Part shown: in pieces, positions 46,463 to 55,441 of the stretch
How positions within the stretch are numbered: position 1 is the first letter of the stretch
How the letters are laid out: every line of letters starts with the position of its first letter
Position numbers and translations under genes: made by a program
Notes under the pieces: model-generated
Databases searched by the model: none
Told to the model about the DNA's origin: nothing
What the model saw: the letters and a program-made list of their open reading frames with translations, nothing else
Assembly: GCF_004571025.1 (NCBI RefSeq)
Contig: NZ_SPQT01000027.1
Span: 62,001-126,000, forward strand
DNA length: 64,000 nucleotides
Direction of reading: 5' to 3'
Origin: Bradyrhizobium niftali
Lineage (GTDB): Bacteria; Pseudomonadota; Alphaproteobacteria; Rhizobiales; Xanthobacteraceae

Positions 46463-47188
46463 ATGAAGAATTTTCTGATTCTGACCGCAACCATCGGCGC
46501 ACTCGGTGCCGCCGCTCCCTCGTTCGGCACGGACTTGGCGGGGCAACCTGTCAAGGTCAAGGCGGCACCGCTGCCGGTCGCAGCCCCGATCATCGATTGG
46601 TCCGGCTACTATATCGGCGTCAATGGTGGCTGGGGAACGAGCCGCAACTGCTGGGATTTCAATGGTGTCAGCCCCGAGGGCTGCCATAATTCGACTGGCG
46701 GCACCATTGGCGGCCAGATCGGCTATCGTTGGCACATCTTCAACATGGTCTACGGCATCGAAGGACAGGGCAACTGGGCCGATTTCAGCGGCTCCAATGT
46801 CAGCACCGCCTTTCCGGCAAACACCATTGGCACCACGACAGACGCATTCGGTCTACTCACGGGACATATCGGCTACGCGTTCAATGCCGTCCTACTTTAC
46901 GGAAAGGGTGGCGCTGCGGTGACCAGCAACAACTATCTCATCAATTCGGTAGCTTCTCGCACCGAGCTTGCGAACAGTAATGATGTGCGTTGGGGTGGCG
47001 TGCTGGGAGCCGGTGCGGAAGTCAGCCTCACGCCGAATTGGTCAGCTGGCGTCGAGTATAACCACTTGTTCATGCAGCGCAGCAACATTAGCTTCCCAGG
47101 GTTTCTCGGCACGGACCGCGCCCACCAGGACATCGATCTCATCACGGCGCGGCTCAATTACAAGTTTGGCTCGCCCTTTGCCAAATAA
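46463..47188 (+). CDS. Outer membrane beta-barrel protein (Omp31/Opa-like)
   Basis: 241 residues with AAAGGAACG upstream of the ATG. Signal peptide MKNFLILTATIGALGAAAPSFG, then a Pro-rich linker (VKVKAAPLPVAAPIIDWSGYYIGVNGGWG) that is the standard entry to the eight-strand barrels of rhizobial porin-family proteins. Alternating strands follow (IGGQIGYRWHIFNMVYGIEGQGNW, LTGHIGYAFNAVLLYGKGGAAV, SAGVEYNHLFM) and the last residues FGSPFAK end in an aromatic-bearing strand. Common as multiple paralogues in Bradyrhizobium. Confidence 0.92.
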   Translation: MKNFLILTATIGALGAAAPSFGTDLAGQPVKVKAAPLPVAAPIIDWSGYYIGVNGGWGTSRNCWDFNGVSPEGCHNSTGGTIGGQIGYRWHIFNMVYGIEGQGNWADFSGSNVSTAFPANTIGTTTDAFGLLTGHIGYAFNAVLLYGKGGAAVTSNNYLINSVASRTELANSNDVRWGGVLGAGAEVSLTPNWSAGVEYNHLFMQRSNISFPGFLGTDRAHQDIDLITARLNYKFGSPFAK

Positions 47189-47214
47189 AGACCTCCACGC
47201 GGTCGCGTGAATCG

Positions 47215-47245
47215 GAACTCCGACCCCCGGGTCGGGGTTCTTTCC
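47215..47245 (+). terminator. Rho-independent terminator after the porin-like gene
   Basis: A GC-rich inverted repeat (CCGACCC facing GGGTCGG, extended by AAC/GTT) is followed by TTCTTT, 27 bp after the porin stop codon. Confidence 0.6.
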
Positions 47246-47389
47246 TCAGCTGCTCCTCTTCCTGCCGGCCCCAATCCAGTTCCGAAGCACCAGGTGCGAG
47301 CCCGTCTGAGTAATGGATCCAGAGGCTGGTTGGAGTGTGGCCGAGATGCCGCCAACACACTGGAGGAACAGGTCAATTCATCGATCTGG

Positions 47390-47425
47390 TGAAAGTCCCA
47401 CAACCTCACGCAGCGTGAGATAACG
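47390..47425. promoter_or_regulatory. Perfect palindrome resembling the MerR-type operator core
   Basis: CTCACGCAGCGTGAG (47405-47419) is a perfect inverted repeat, and the minus strand continues with GTTGTGGGACT. The core matches CTCACGTAGCGTCAGGTTGTAG at the other sites, but here the -35 and -10 hexamers are poor. It lies between two converging genes, so it may be a relic or a binding site with another role. Confidence 0.4.
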
Positions 47426-47524
47426 GACTTGCCCAAAGGAGCGTTGCGAGCTCGCCGAAGCTGCCATGCACTATGTCAGAAGCTGGAAGCCCACGATTTG
47501 GCTGCTAGTGCCCCGTTCTCAAAT

Positions 47525-48334
47525 TCAAAGAACATTTAGGCGAACTGCCACAACGACCGCTTGAATCCGGCTGGCTGCACCCAGCTTTCGCATCGCATTC
47601 TTGACATGAAAGTTGACTGTATTGTCGCTGATTCCCAGGATTTTCCCAATTTCCCATGACGATTTCCCCTCCGCCACCCACTGCATGCAACTGATCTCCC
47701 GCGGCGATAGTGCAACTTTTCTTTCGCAACCATTATCGCAGGGACGAGAGATGTCGCCACAGGCGGCGTGAAACTGCCAGGCCAGCGCGTTGAGATGACC
47801 GATGCGGTGCTGAGGATCAGCATCGTCGAACGCAGATGCAAACGACACCACAGATATCCGACCCAACGGGCCAAACAACGGCACACTCATGCCATGCTTC
47901 AGCCCCGCCTCTCTCGCCTCGTCCAGTACGCGTCTTTCGTCCGGTAGAAGCTGACAGTGGTCGGCGAGTTGATCCCACAAAAACGGCCGCGAAAGCATCG
48001 GCGTCCGCCGGACCACCGGATCGATAGTATGGTACTTGCGCTTGAAGTAGCGGTCGCACCAGTCTGGCGGCCACTTCACAGCCACAGTCGGGGGTGGATA
48101 CTCTGCCAAGCGAAGTGGCTCAACGAAGTTGAGAGAGCCGTATGCGACTTCACTGAAGCCTTCCTTGGTGGCACAGCCTACAAGAAGCTCGAATAGCGCT
48201 CTGAGCGAATGAGTCTGGTTCGCGCATTCGGTGAAGCTAAAGAGGTCCATGATGGGCGCTTGAGCACGACGAGCGAGCTCCCCGTCGTCGGGTTCGATTG
48301 GGCTTGTTTCAGGCGGAGCCAAATTCCAGTCCAT
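47525..48334 (-). CDS. LuxR-family transcriptional regulator (solo, with autoinducer-binding domain)
   Basis: 269 residues. N-terminal autoinducer-binding domain: the conserved W, Y, D-P, W and G of LuxR receptors are visible in WPPDWCDRYFKRKYHTIDPVVR, FLWDQLAD and AGLKHGMSVPLFGPLG. C-terminal LuxR helix-turn-helix: LSPREISCMQWVAEGKSSWEIGKILGISDNTVNFHVKNAMRKLGAASRIQAVVVAVRL. No luxI-type synthase is in the window, so this is a solo regulator that may detect acyl- or aryl-homoserine lactones made elsewhere, or plant signals. Given the nodD2/nolA density circuit nearby, it is a plausible player, but no direct link is seen. Confidence 0.92.
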   Translation of the reverse strand: MDWNLAPPETSPIEPDDGELARRAQAPIMDLFSFTECANQTHSLRALFELLVGCATKEGFSEVAYGSLNFVEPLRLAEYPPPTVAVKWPPDWCDRYFKRKYHTIDPVVRRTPMLSRPFLWDQLADHCQLLPDERRVLDEAREAGLKHGMSVPLFGPLGRISVVSFASAFDDADPQHRIGHLNALAWQFHAACGDISRPCDNGCERKVALSPREISCMQWVAEGKSSWEIGKILGISDNTVNFHVKNAMRKLGAASRIQAVVVAVRLNVL

Positions 48335-48355
48335 GAGCTGAACTCGAGGGTTAGT

Positions 48356-48602
48356 TTATTCGTGCAGTCTGAGCGCTCGCGCTATGCCGGACGCCATTCG
48401 ACGAATTCGTTGCGCCGCCGCCGCATGCACCGGCATGCTCGCATCAAACACCGGAGATAGCGTCATCATCCCTGCCTCCGAGGCTGAGCGGAAGTGATCG
48501 GTCCAGTTTGCGGATAACGCACTGGCCAAATCGAAAATCATCGCCCCTGATCCGTATTGGAGGAGGATGCCATCGATACGAACCCAAAGGTGTCCCGTTT
48601 GA
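48356..48602 (-). other. Unrecognised coding-like tail beside the fixA pseudogene
   Basis: The minus-strand frame reads GHLWVRIDGILLQYGSGAMIFDLASALSANW, then MMTLSPVFDASMPVHAAAAQRIRRMASGIARALR. It looks protein-like but I do not recognise it. It may be the 3' part of another decayed gene. Confidence 0.25.
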
Positions 48603-48689
48603 TCATCCCGATGGTCCGCGGGGCCTGGACTGAGCTTCCAGACAGCTCCACCGGCTAGAGGCTTGGCTCTGTTGAGCTTGCATGGCGAG

Positions 48690-49122
48690 AAAACGCAGCC
48701 GAACGACGCTTTGGATTGTCTCGGGGCCGAGCACGACGAGATCCTGGGCTCTGATCTGCGCGATACGGCTAAGCTCGAGGGGCTTTGCGGCGCGGAACTC
48801 GACGAGTGTCCTGTCAGCATCCATTCTTTGCTTAGGGACGAAGACAATACGAGATTCATATCTTTTCCCAATCTTGCGAATTGCCGTCGCTAACCGTTCG
48901 CCGATTCTCCGCCGTGCGACGGCGCCGGTGACGGAATCGATGAGCAACACGGAACAGTCGAGGCAGAAGCCATACTCCCCGCATCATTGTGCGGCGTCTC
49001 ATCGAATCCGTCCGGCGGGCCTGGCGCAAACGTACCGAACGTGCAGAAAGGGGCCACCTTAAAGGCGCAACGAGAGATACTCGCAACCGCGAGATCTGCT
49101 TGATGCGGAGGACATTTTGCAT
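48690..49122 (-). pseudogene. fixA/etfB pseudogene (second ETF beta copy, frameshifted)
   Basis: Pieces in different minus-strand frames match FixA in order. NVLRIKQ matches the start (NVVCIKQ). APGPPDGFDETPHND aligns with the MGPPSAEDSL region. ERLATAIRKIGKRYESRIVFVPKQRMDADRTLVEF corresponds to TYALAKAIRKIGKEYGPTNLIFTGKQTIDGDTAQV. RIAQIRAQDLVVLGPETIQ corresponds to the KVRSLDLAAHTIE region. The segment between start and mid-domain is shortened and the C-terminal signature is missing. It is diverged from the intact fixA at 18.7 kb, so not a recent duplication. Confidence 0.75.
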
Positions 49123-49591
49123 GCGCTTCTCCAGCAGGGAGACGACCCGCGCCAGACCAGCAAGTGTCATACCAACTGCTGATTTCACAAAACCAGACGT
49201 CCAGAAAGAGCTTCGAACGCGCATGGTTGGCGCGACGTCGGTCCGTCGAAGCATTCATGACATGCGGAAAGCCGACAGCACGTCGCGAGACGCGACACGA
49301 GGTGAGTTACAGCAAGAAATGCAGCTCACCTCGGCGGCCCGTCGTGCTGCTTCCTCAGGGCGCAACGCAGTCCTATTCCAGCCAGTCAAGTACCAAGTAC
49401 GGCAATTGATTGGACGGTCCAAACATGGCACTCGCTAAAGGAACTTGAACTGACTGGACCTTTGCCCAGCTATTCCGGCGAAGCGGTTCGATCCGTCCCC
49501 GAGCAGAAAAACAGTCAGACTGCACCTGATTGCGCGACTCATGCTGGGCTCGGTGGAAAAAGGCGAAGATCGTCGCCAAGATCGGTGAAGC
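49123..49591. other. Intergenic, no supported gene
   Basis: Contains the decayed 5' flank of the fixA pseudogene and the start region of the exporter gene; no gene recognised. Confidence 0.35.
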
Positions 49592-50308
49592 ATGGCTTGT
49601 CTGCTCATCGCGATCATCTCACTGCTCTATGCGAGCGTTGGCCAGGCTGGTGGCACTGCATTCCTCTCGCTAATGGCATTTTTTGGTATGTCATCGACAG
49701 AGATGCGCCCGACGGCACTTGGTCTCAACATTGTCGTCGCGGCTTATTCTACGTGGCTCTTCAACCGCAACAAGGTCGTTGACTGGGCCATCCTGCGCCC
49801 GCTTCTCTTTTCGTCCATGCCAGCGTCGCTTGCCGGCGGCTTGATTGTGCTCGATGGCCACGTGTACAAGACGCTGACCGGGCTCGTTCTTCTTCTGGCG
49901 AGCGCCGTGATGATCATGCAGCGGGGACGTGCTGCTGATCGTGTTTGCGAAACTCCGCTCACGGCAATCGTGAGCATTGGCGCGGCCCTTGGCCTGGTTT
50001 CCGGTCTGACCGGCGTGGGTGGTGGAGTGTTTCTCGCGCCGACGCTCATCACACTGAATTGGGCATCACCGAAGCAGACCGTCGCGTTATCACCCCCTTT
50101 TATTCTGGCCAATTCCACAGTCGGATTCGTCGGAACTTTTTTCACCGGCCAATTTCCCTCTCCGGATTTGGCTCTTTACGCTATCTCCGCGCTGGCGGGT
50201 GCCGTCGCTGGAACGATAGTCAGCCTGAACTGCCTGAACCCGGCAGGCATCAGATTTATCCTCGTTGCGGTTCTGGTCATTGCCGGCATCCAATTGGTTC
50301 TCGCTTGA
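49592..50308 (+). CDS. TauE/SafE-family membrane exporter
   Basis: 238 residues, nearly all hydrophobic, with about seven to eight spans. The twofold internal pattern of TauE/SafE (sulfite/anion exporter) proteins is visible: LLYASVGQAGGTAFLSLMAFFG with EMRPTALGLNIVVAAYSTW in the first half, and ALGLVSGLTGVGGGVFLAPTLITLNWASPKQTVALSPPFILANSTVGFVG in the second. Substrate unknown (sulfite, sulfoacetate or other organic anion). Stands alone. Confidence 0.9.
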   Translation: MACLLIAIISLLYASVGQAGGTAFLSLMAFFGMSSTEMRPTALGLNIVVAAYSTWLFNRNKVVDWAILRPLLFSSMPASLAGGLIVLDGHVYKTLTGLVLLLASAVMIMQRGRAADRVCETPLTAIVSIGAALGLVSGLTGVGGGVFLAPTLITLNWASPKQTVALSPPFILANSTVGFVGTFFTGQFPSPDLALYAISALAGAVAGTIVSLNCLNPAGIRFILVAVLVIAGIQLVLA

Positions 50309-51749
50309 AAGTCTCAACTCCCATCTTTCGTGGATCGGCAGGAGATCCAGCACGGTCAGATCGGGGCGCAACATGATGAAGGCGGCAGCTTATGTCTGTC
50401 CGCGCGCCTTGACTAACTCTGAAAGCCGCCAACGCGAACACGAAAAGCTGTCGGGTCGAGCGGCGATGGGGCGGATCACCTCGTGCATCCCAGCTGATCG
50501 TCATGGGCCGAGCGGTCCGTACCTCGTCACATCCCGTTCGCGCTTTCCAGTTGCCGGGAGGGTCAATGTCGGCGCGGCGCGCGAGCGGGATGAAGCGTAC
50601 CTCCATCTTGTCTATGGCTTGCGCGACCCTCTCATCTAGGGCGCAAGAACGCGGGAAGAAGAGCATCTGATGGGAGGCGATCGGGCACGCTCTCGCTACC
50701 CTGCGGATCGCGCCACGGGGGCGCATTCGACTTCTTCAAGAGCGGTCGGGGCCTGAAAACTCTACTTCAATGTAGAACTGCAACGCCGCGCGTGTGTGTG
50801 GGTTACGTTCTCATGGAGAATGTCAGGGAAGATGATGTGCTGAGCGCCAGAAAGACGCAGGCAATTCTTGAGCGCATGGATGCAAAGGCGCGGCAATGAG
50901 CCGCCTCGGCCACGAAGCCGTCAAAATGTTGCGCGTGCTGCCTTTGAAATCAGCCGCGCCAATATACTCATCCTTTTACCGGTGCCGAATGAGTTCGATG
51001 CCTTCGGCGTTGTATAACAGGGCTTGGGTGGGGTGCCCACTTTCGACTGATCGAGCTGTTTGGCGGCCATCTCCATCCGGCCTGGCTAGGCTCAGCTCTC
51101 ATTTTCGCGAGGCGAGCTCCAGGTTCGGTGGCCTACCGAACCACAAACTTCCACGATCTGTTGTGAATGGACTGAAATGCCAGGCCGCGAAGGCTACTTT
51201 CATGCAATGAACAGGCGCAAGATCATCTCCCAGTCGGCTCCTGCATGGCAGCGCCAGCTCGCAGCATCAGAACATAGTGACGGGTCGGTCGAAACCTGAC
51301 CAGGCGGTCTATGTGAAGCTGAGAGCTGCAGGTGCATCGCATCGATACGACGCCAATGGAGGCTAACGAAATAGATATGCGCGATCTGGCAGGGATCGAT
51401 AGCTCCAAAGCCGATGTAAAAAGAAAACAACCCAGTTTGAAGCAGAATAGAAACTATTGCAGATAGTGTCTCGTCCGATTGCATCTGGCCGGGATTCGCT
51501 TGCCATCAGCAGGCGCCCAAAAGTCGTTGTGAGTTGGTGAGCTGCATTAGACAGCGACGACACGCCGCCGAACCAAGGCGCCCCGACGCACTTCGCCGGG
51601 GGGCTGAAAGTGCGCTGGGGTCGCCCCAACACCATCAGTACATCCGTGATGATGCTTGTGGCAATGAGACAACCAGCGTGGCGGAATTGAGGCTTAAGCG
51701 TTCGATACTAGAGATTAAGAATGGCTTTCGTCGGCCGCGCTAAAGGACT
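50309..51749. other. 1.4-kb region without a supported gene
   Basis: A very short frame at 50813-50899 (MENVREDDVLSARKTQAILERMDAKARQ) has some coding character and could be a gene fragment. Otherwise nothing was recognised. Confidence 0.35.
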
Positions 51750-51780
51750 TTGAATCGCACGTTGCGTCAGGTTTTGTGCT
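51750..51780 (+). promoter_or_regulatory. MerR/NolA-type promoter element
   Basis: TTGAAT and TGTGCT are 19 bp apart with spacer CGCACGTTGCGTCAGGTTT, nearly the full family core. The -10 is weaker than at nolA. The next plus-strand gene is hemN, 470 bp downstream. Confidence 0.55.
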
Positions 51781-52249
51781 ATTGCGCTCCTCGCGCTCTC
51801 ATCTAGCAAGCAACCTATCTTTTGTGTCACGCCGGCCTTTGACGGAGGCATCCGTCGAACTCTGTGAGCAACCAATCGGCTTTGCTTGAAAATATCGGTT
51901 TTAAGATCGAGAAGCCGAGCTGCTCTTGGTGAGACCTACAAGTCCCTGTGTTGGTCGCAAAAATGACGGGCCGTCGGCGGATGCGAACCGGCGTGCCCTC
52001 GGATGAGCGATTGATCGCTCGCGCCGGCTCTCTAGCCGCTTCAAGCGTGCTCGGACGAGAAAATTCATACCTAAACGTCCAAATAATCGCCAACGAGCGG
52101 CTCTCTCTCCTTGCTCTGCCTCTAAGCCGCGTTGGCAGTAACATCGAAAACGGGACCAGATCTCAGAAACCACTACGTTTGACATAACGCAAAGACACAA
52201 TTGACGGCATCGGTCAGCTTCATGCTGTTGAGCATGGGAAAGTTAAGTC
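51781..52249. other. Leader region upstream of hemN
   Basis: No supported gene and no clear FixK-type box (TTGAT-N4-ATCAA) was found. Confidence 0.35.
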
Positions 52250-53587
52250 TTGCAGACCTCCCTTCTAAACAAGTATTGCGATGCTCGCCTGCCTTGGTAC
52301 ACCATCTATCCAACCGTACCGGATTTCTCCGCGATGGTCGGTGCCAAGACTTGTGAGACATGGCTGAGGCGGCTGCCTCCCGACGAGCCCGTATCGCTCT
52401 ACATCCACGTTCCGTTCTGTCGCTCTATCTGTTGGTATTGCGGTTTTCCTACAAGCCTCACGCGCGGCGAGCGACCGGTCCGCAATTACTTGGCAGCAGT
52501 GCGGGACGAGATATGCTTGGTCGCAGAGCAATTGCCGCGCGCTCTGCCGGTGCACGACGTGCATTTCGGCGGCGGTACGCCGACCACCATTGCACCGATC
52601 GATTTTGTCGCCTTGATGGAACTCCTGCGCCACTGCTTTGCGTTCAGTAAATCAGCTACCATCGCCATAGAAATCGATCCGCGTGGGGTCACGGCCGAGA
52701 TGGTCGAAATGTTACAAGCGGCTGGGATCAACCGCGCGAGCATAGGCGTGCAAAGCTTCGACCCCGCGGTTCAAAGGGCCGTCAACCGAGTCCAGAGCGA
52801 GGTACAGACGGCTTCTGTCGTCGAAAGTCTAAGGCAGCATGGCATAAGCCGCATCAATTTCGACCTTCTCTTCGGACTGCCGCATCAGACGGTGCGGTCC
52901 TGCGTTGACTCCGCGCGAACGGCTCTAGCCATGCGGCCAGACCGGCTTGCGGTTTTCGGCTATGCTCACGTCCCCTCCTATATGAAACGTCAGCGCCAGA
53001 TCGATGAGACGGCGCTGCCGGATAATGTCGCCCGCGCTGAGCAAGCCGCGGCTATTGCAGATACGCTGGTCTCAGCCGGCTACCGCCAGATCGGGCTCGA
53101 CCATTTCGCCCTGCCCAATGACGAGCTCGCGCTGGCCCAGAAAGCTGGTCGGCTGCGCCGCAACTCTCTGGGCTATTCGGCTGATACCTGCAAAACCGTA
53201 ATCGGCTTAGGTCCGTCAGCCATCGGCCGTCTGCGCGACGGTTACGTCCAGAACGAGATCGCAACCGCTTCCTATCACCAACACATTCAGGCTGGCCGCC
53301 TGGCAACCTCAAAAGGCTACTGTCTCACCGCCGAAGATCGCCTCCGCGCAGCAATCATCGAGCGTCTTATGTGCGATTTGCAGGCCGACGTACCAGCGAT
53401 CTGTGCTGCTCACGGATTTGATCCGATTCCTCTTCTCGGTTCCGCCGGCCGCCTGGGAATGCTTGCAGAAGATGGGGTCGTGGACATTGAAGAGGGATTC
53501 ATTCGAGTCAAGCAGGAGCACCGGTTTGTCGTTCGCGCTGTTGCTGCCGCTTTCGACACTTATCTCGACCGCATCCCTATTAACTAG
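52250..53587 (+). CDS. hemN: Oxygen-independent coproporphyrinogen III oxidase (HemN)
   Basis: 445 residues from a TTG preceded by GGGAAAG at seven bases. Radical-SAM enzyme making protoporphyrinogen for heme under low oxygen, as needed in nodules. The iron-sulfur motif C-x3-C-x2-C is Cys57, Cys61, Cys64 in VPFCRSICWYCGF. Further HemN landmarks: VHFGGGTPTTI, AIEIDPRGVTAEMVEML, INRASIGVQSFDPAVQRAVNR, INFDLLFGLPHQT, GYAHVPSYMKRQ and DHFALPNDELALAQ. Bradyrhizobium carries more than one hemN; this is an island copy. Confidence 0.95.
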   Translation: MQTSLLNKYCDARLPWYTIYPTVPDFSAMVGAKTCETWLRRLPPDEPVSLYIHVPFCRSICWYCGFPTSLTRGERPVRNYLAAVRDEICLVAEQLPRALPVHDVHFGGGTPTTIAPIDFVALMELLRHCFAFSKSATIAIEIDPRGVTAEMVEMLQAAGINRASIGVQSFDPAVQRAVNRVQSEVQTASVVESLRQHGISRINFDLLFGLPHQTVRSCVDSARTALAMRPDRLAVFGYAHVPSYMKRQRQIDETALPDNVARAEQAAAIADTLVSAGYRQIGLDHFALPNDELALAQKAGRLRRNSLGYSADTCKTVIGLGPSAIGRLRDGYVQNEIATASYHQHIQAGRLATSKGYCLTAEDRLRAAIIERLMCDLQADVPAICAAHGFDPIPLLGSAGRLGMLAEDGVVDIEEGFIRVKQEHRFVVRAVAAAFDTYLDRIPIN

Positions 53588-53975
53588 GCCACGCAAGTGA
53601 GCAGATCGCAAAGCTCTAAGCTCTTCGCGGGGGGCGATAAGAAGCCATCGGGCAGGCACGCCAGACTGGTGTGATGACACGACCTTTCAGATATGATCTC
53701 AAAACTGGCGAGGGCTGATTGGAAGAGAGCTGATTTAAAGGAAAGGCGCAGCGTATTCCGCCGCTCAGGGCCACGGTTCGATCATGCGGAAAGTGCTCTG
53801 CACCACCTGCCCTGGAGTGCTCTCGATGATAGTGACGGCCTCACTACATGCCGCTGGAGACGACGGCGCCCGCACAAGCTCCGGGTATTTTACGGCCGGA
53901 GGCAGCTTTGCGAACTTACGGGCCACTTCATCGAGCACAGTTGGAGACTCGACCACGCCTGCCGCGTCTCAAACC
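53588..53975. other. Intergenic between convergent genes
   Basis: No gene recognised. Confidence 0.35.
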
Positions 53976-54482
53976 TCAAGGCTCGGCTGTCTTCGGTGCG
54001 GCGATCACTGGCGCGCCTCCGACGGAAACAGGTCCCTGTGGTTTGGATCGCCCGAAGCGTTTCCTGGCGACGCTCGAAGCAGCCCGGGCTGGCGACAAAG
54101 GAGGCTCGGAAGCAGCAGAAGGAACAGGTGTTAAACTCTTCAGCGAATCGATCCGCGAAGCCAGAATGGTGATCTGATCCAGGATCCCTTTGAGATCATC
54201 CCGCTGAGCGTTGATCCGGCTGTTGAGTACTGCGATCTCATCTCCGGTTTTCTGCTGTGCCCACTTTATCTCAAACAAGGATGCCCTGTCCTCCAGTGAC
54301 AGGCTCATCGTTGAAGCTTCCGGCGTCTCGATAAAGGCTTCGAGGTTAGCCCAAAGCCAGGCGCCAGCAGCACACGAGCCAACGAGGACAAGCGGGAGCA
54401 CCAAAACCGGGAGTATCCGTCTTGACGGCCCGCGCAAAAGCGGCCGCAAGTCTGAAGCGGCCGCTTGATCCATCAAATCCAT
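53976..54482 (-). CDS. Membrane-anchored coiled-coil protein (hypothetical)
   Basis: 168 residues from the ATG preceded by GAGGG (MDLMDQAAASDLRPLLRG). One transmembrane segment near the N-terminus (ILPVLVLPLVLVGSCAAGAWLW), then a helical, coiled-coil-like part (LEDRASLFEIKWAQQKTGDEIAVLNSRINAQRDDLKGILDQITILASRIDSL) and a Pro/Ala-rich tail ending APVIAAPKTAEP. Layout suggests an inner-membrane protein projecting into the periplasm. Seen as a conserved hypothetical in bradyrhizobia; function unknown. Confidence 0.65.
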   Translation of the reverse strand: MDLMDQAAASDLRPLLRGPSRRILPVLVLPLVLVGSCAAGAWLWANLEAFIETPEASTMSLSLEDRASLFEIKWAQQKTGDEIAVLNSRINAQRDDLKGILDQITILASRIDSLKSLTPVPSAASEPPLSPARAASSVARKRFGRSKPQGPVSVGGAPVIAAPKTAEP

Positions 54483-55441
54483 TGTCCCTCGCTCAAGATC
54501 CCATTCCAGCAGGCTTGTTTCGTCGACGCGATAGGCTGCGATGCTCACGCGCTCCAGGAGCTGCGAGCGCCGACAATAATCAATCTTGCCGAGCGTCCCG
54601 ATCGGCCACCCTGCTCGTATGAAACGCTGCTTCTCGAGGAACGCAACGCGACAATTTGCGCGCGTCCTCCATGATAGCGTCACCAGCGAGCAACGGTGCT
54701 CATCTTCGCCGGCGATGGCGCAGCAGTTTCTCGCCATTCAGCACTGTACCTGGTCAACTACCAATTCCGGCAGATTGTTCGAGATGACGGGCTCGTGGCA
54801 AGGGTGACCAACGAACGCCGCGTACGTCAAGGATTCGGATGCAGGACGGGTTGTGCCGCGCTCACGGCAGTCAGCAACTGTTTGCCGATACTCGCCAAAG
54901 CTGCTCGATGGCTGATTCCTCCGGTCTCCTGGGCCATCACTATGGATGTTGTGGTGAGGTTGGCGCGCGAGCAAGTTCAAGCCTGGCTATTGTCTTGTGT
55001 TTCGCTGAGAACGATACCGCTAAAGCGCTTCGTGAATCCAAGCTTCTTGCACGGAGAGCCTTGCTTGCCGGTCGCTGCCGTTTCGTCCAGAAAGCCGCCT
55101 TCGATGCAGATGCGCGACACCGCCAGACTCGCCTAACTCACAGTGAGCAGGGCGGACATTCGCAATGTTTTGGTGGCCAGGCCAGCAAGCCCCCGCGCGC
55201 TCGTCGTGAGCATTTGCCGAGCCAGCGCCCTCCTCTGGCTCTCGGCGCACCGGCATCATGCACGAGCAAAGTTTCGGACCAGATCATCGTCGTGCCACGG
55301 GGTGAGAGGTTCAGCAAACCTGAGTGGTCCTCTTCGGATAGATCATGTTCTGGCTCGTCCCCCTCGCCCTCGGACGCGCAAACGCCGGGAGCTCACTCTG
55401 GCCAATCAGGCCGCAGTTCAATCTATTCATGGCCGGGCGAC
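54483..55441. other. Region without a supported gene upstream of OprB-like porin
   Basis: The porin's open frame runs back through this stretch to 54839, but the upstream ~200 codons read as random Ser/Arg/His-rich sequence and would precede the signal peptide, so I treat it as non-coding. Confidence 0.45.

Noticed and set aside
54839..55441. Upstream extension of the OprB-like porin frame
   Set aside because: The extension precedes the signal peptide and reads as random sequence; the start at 55442 was preferred.
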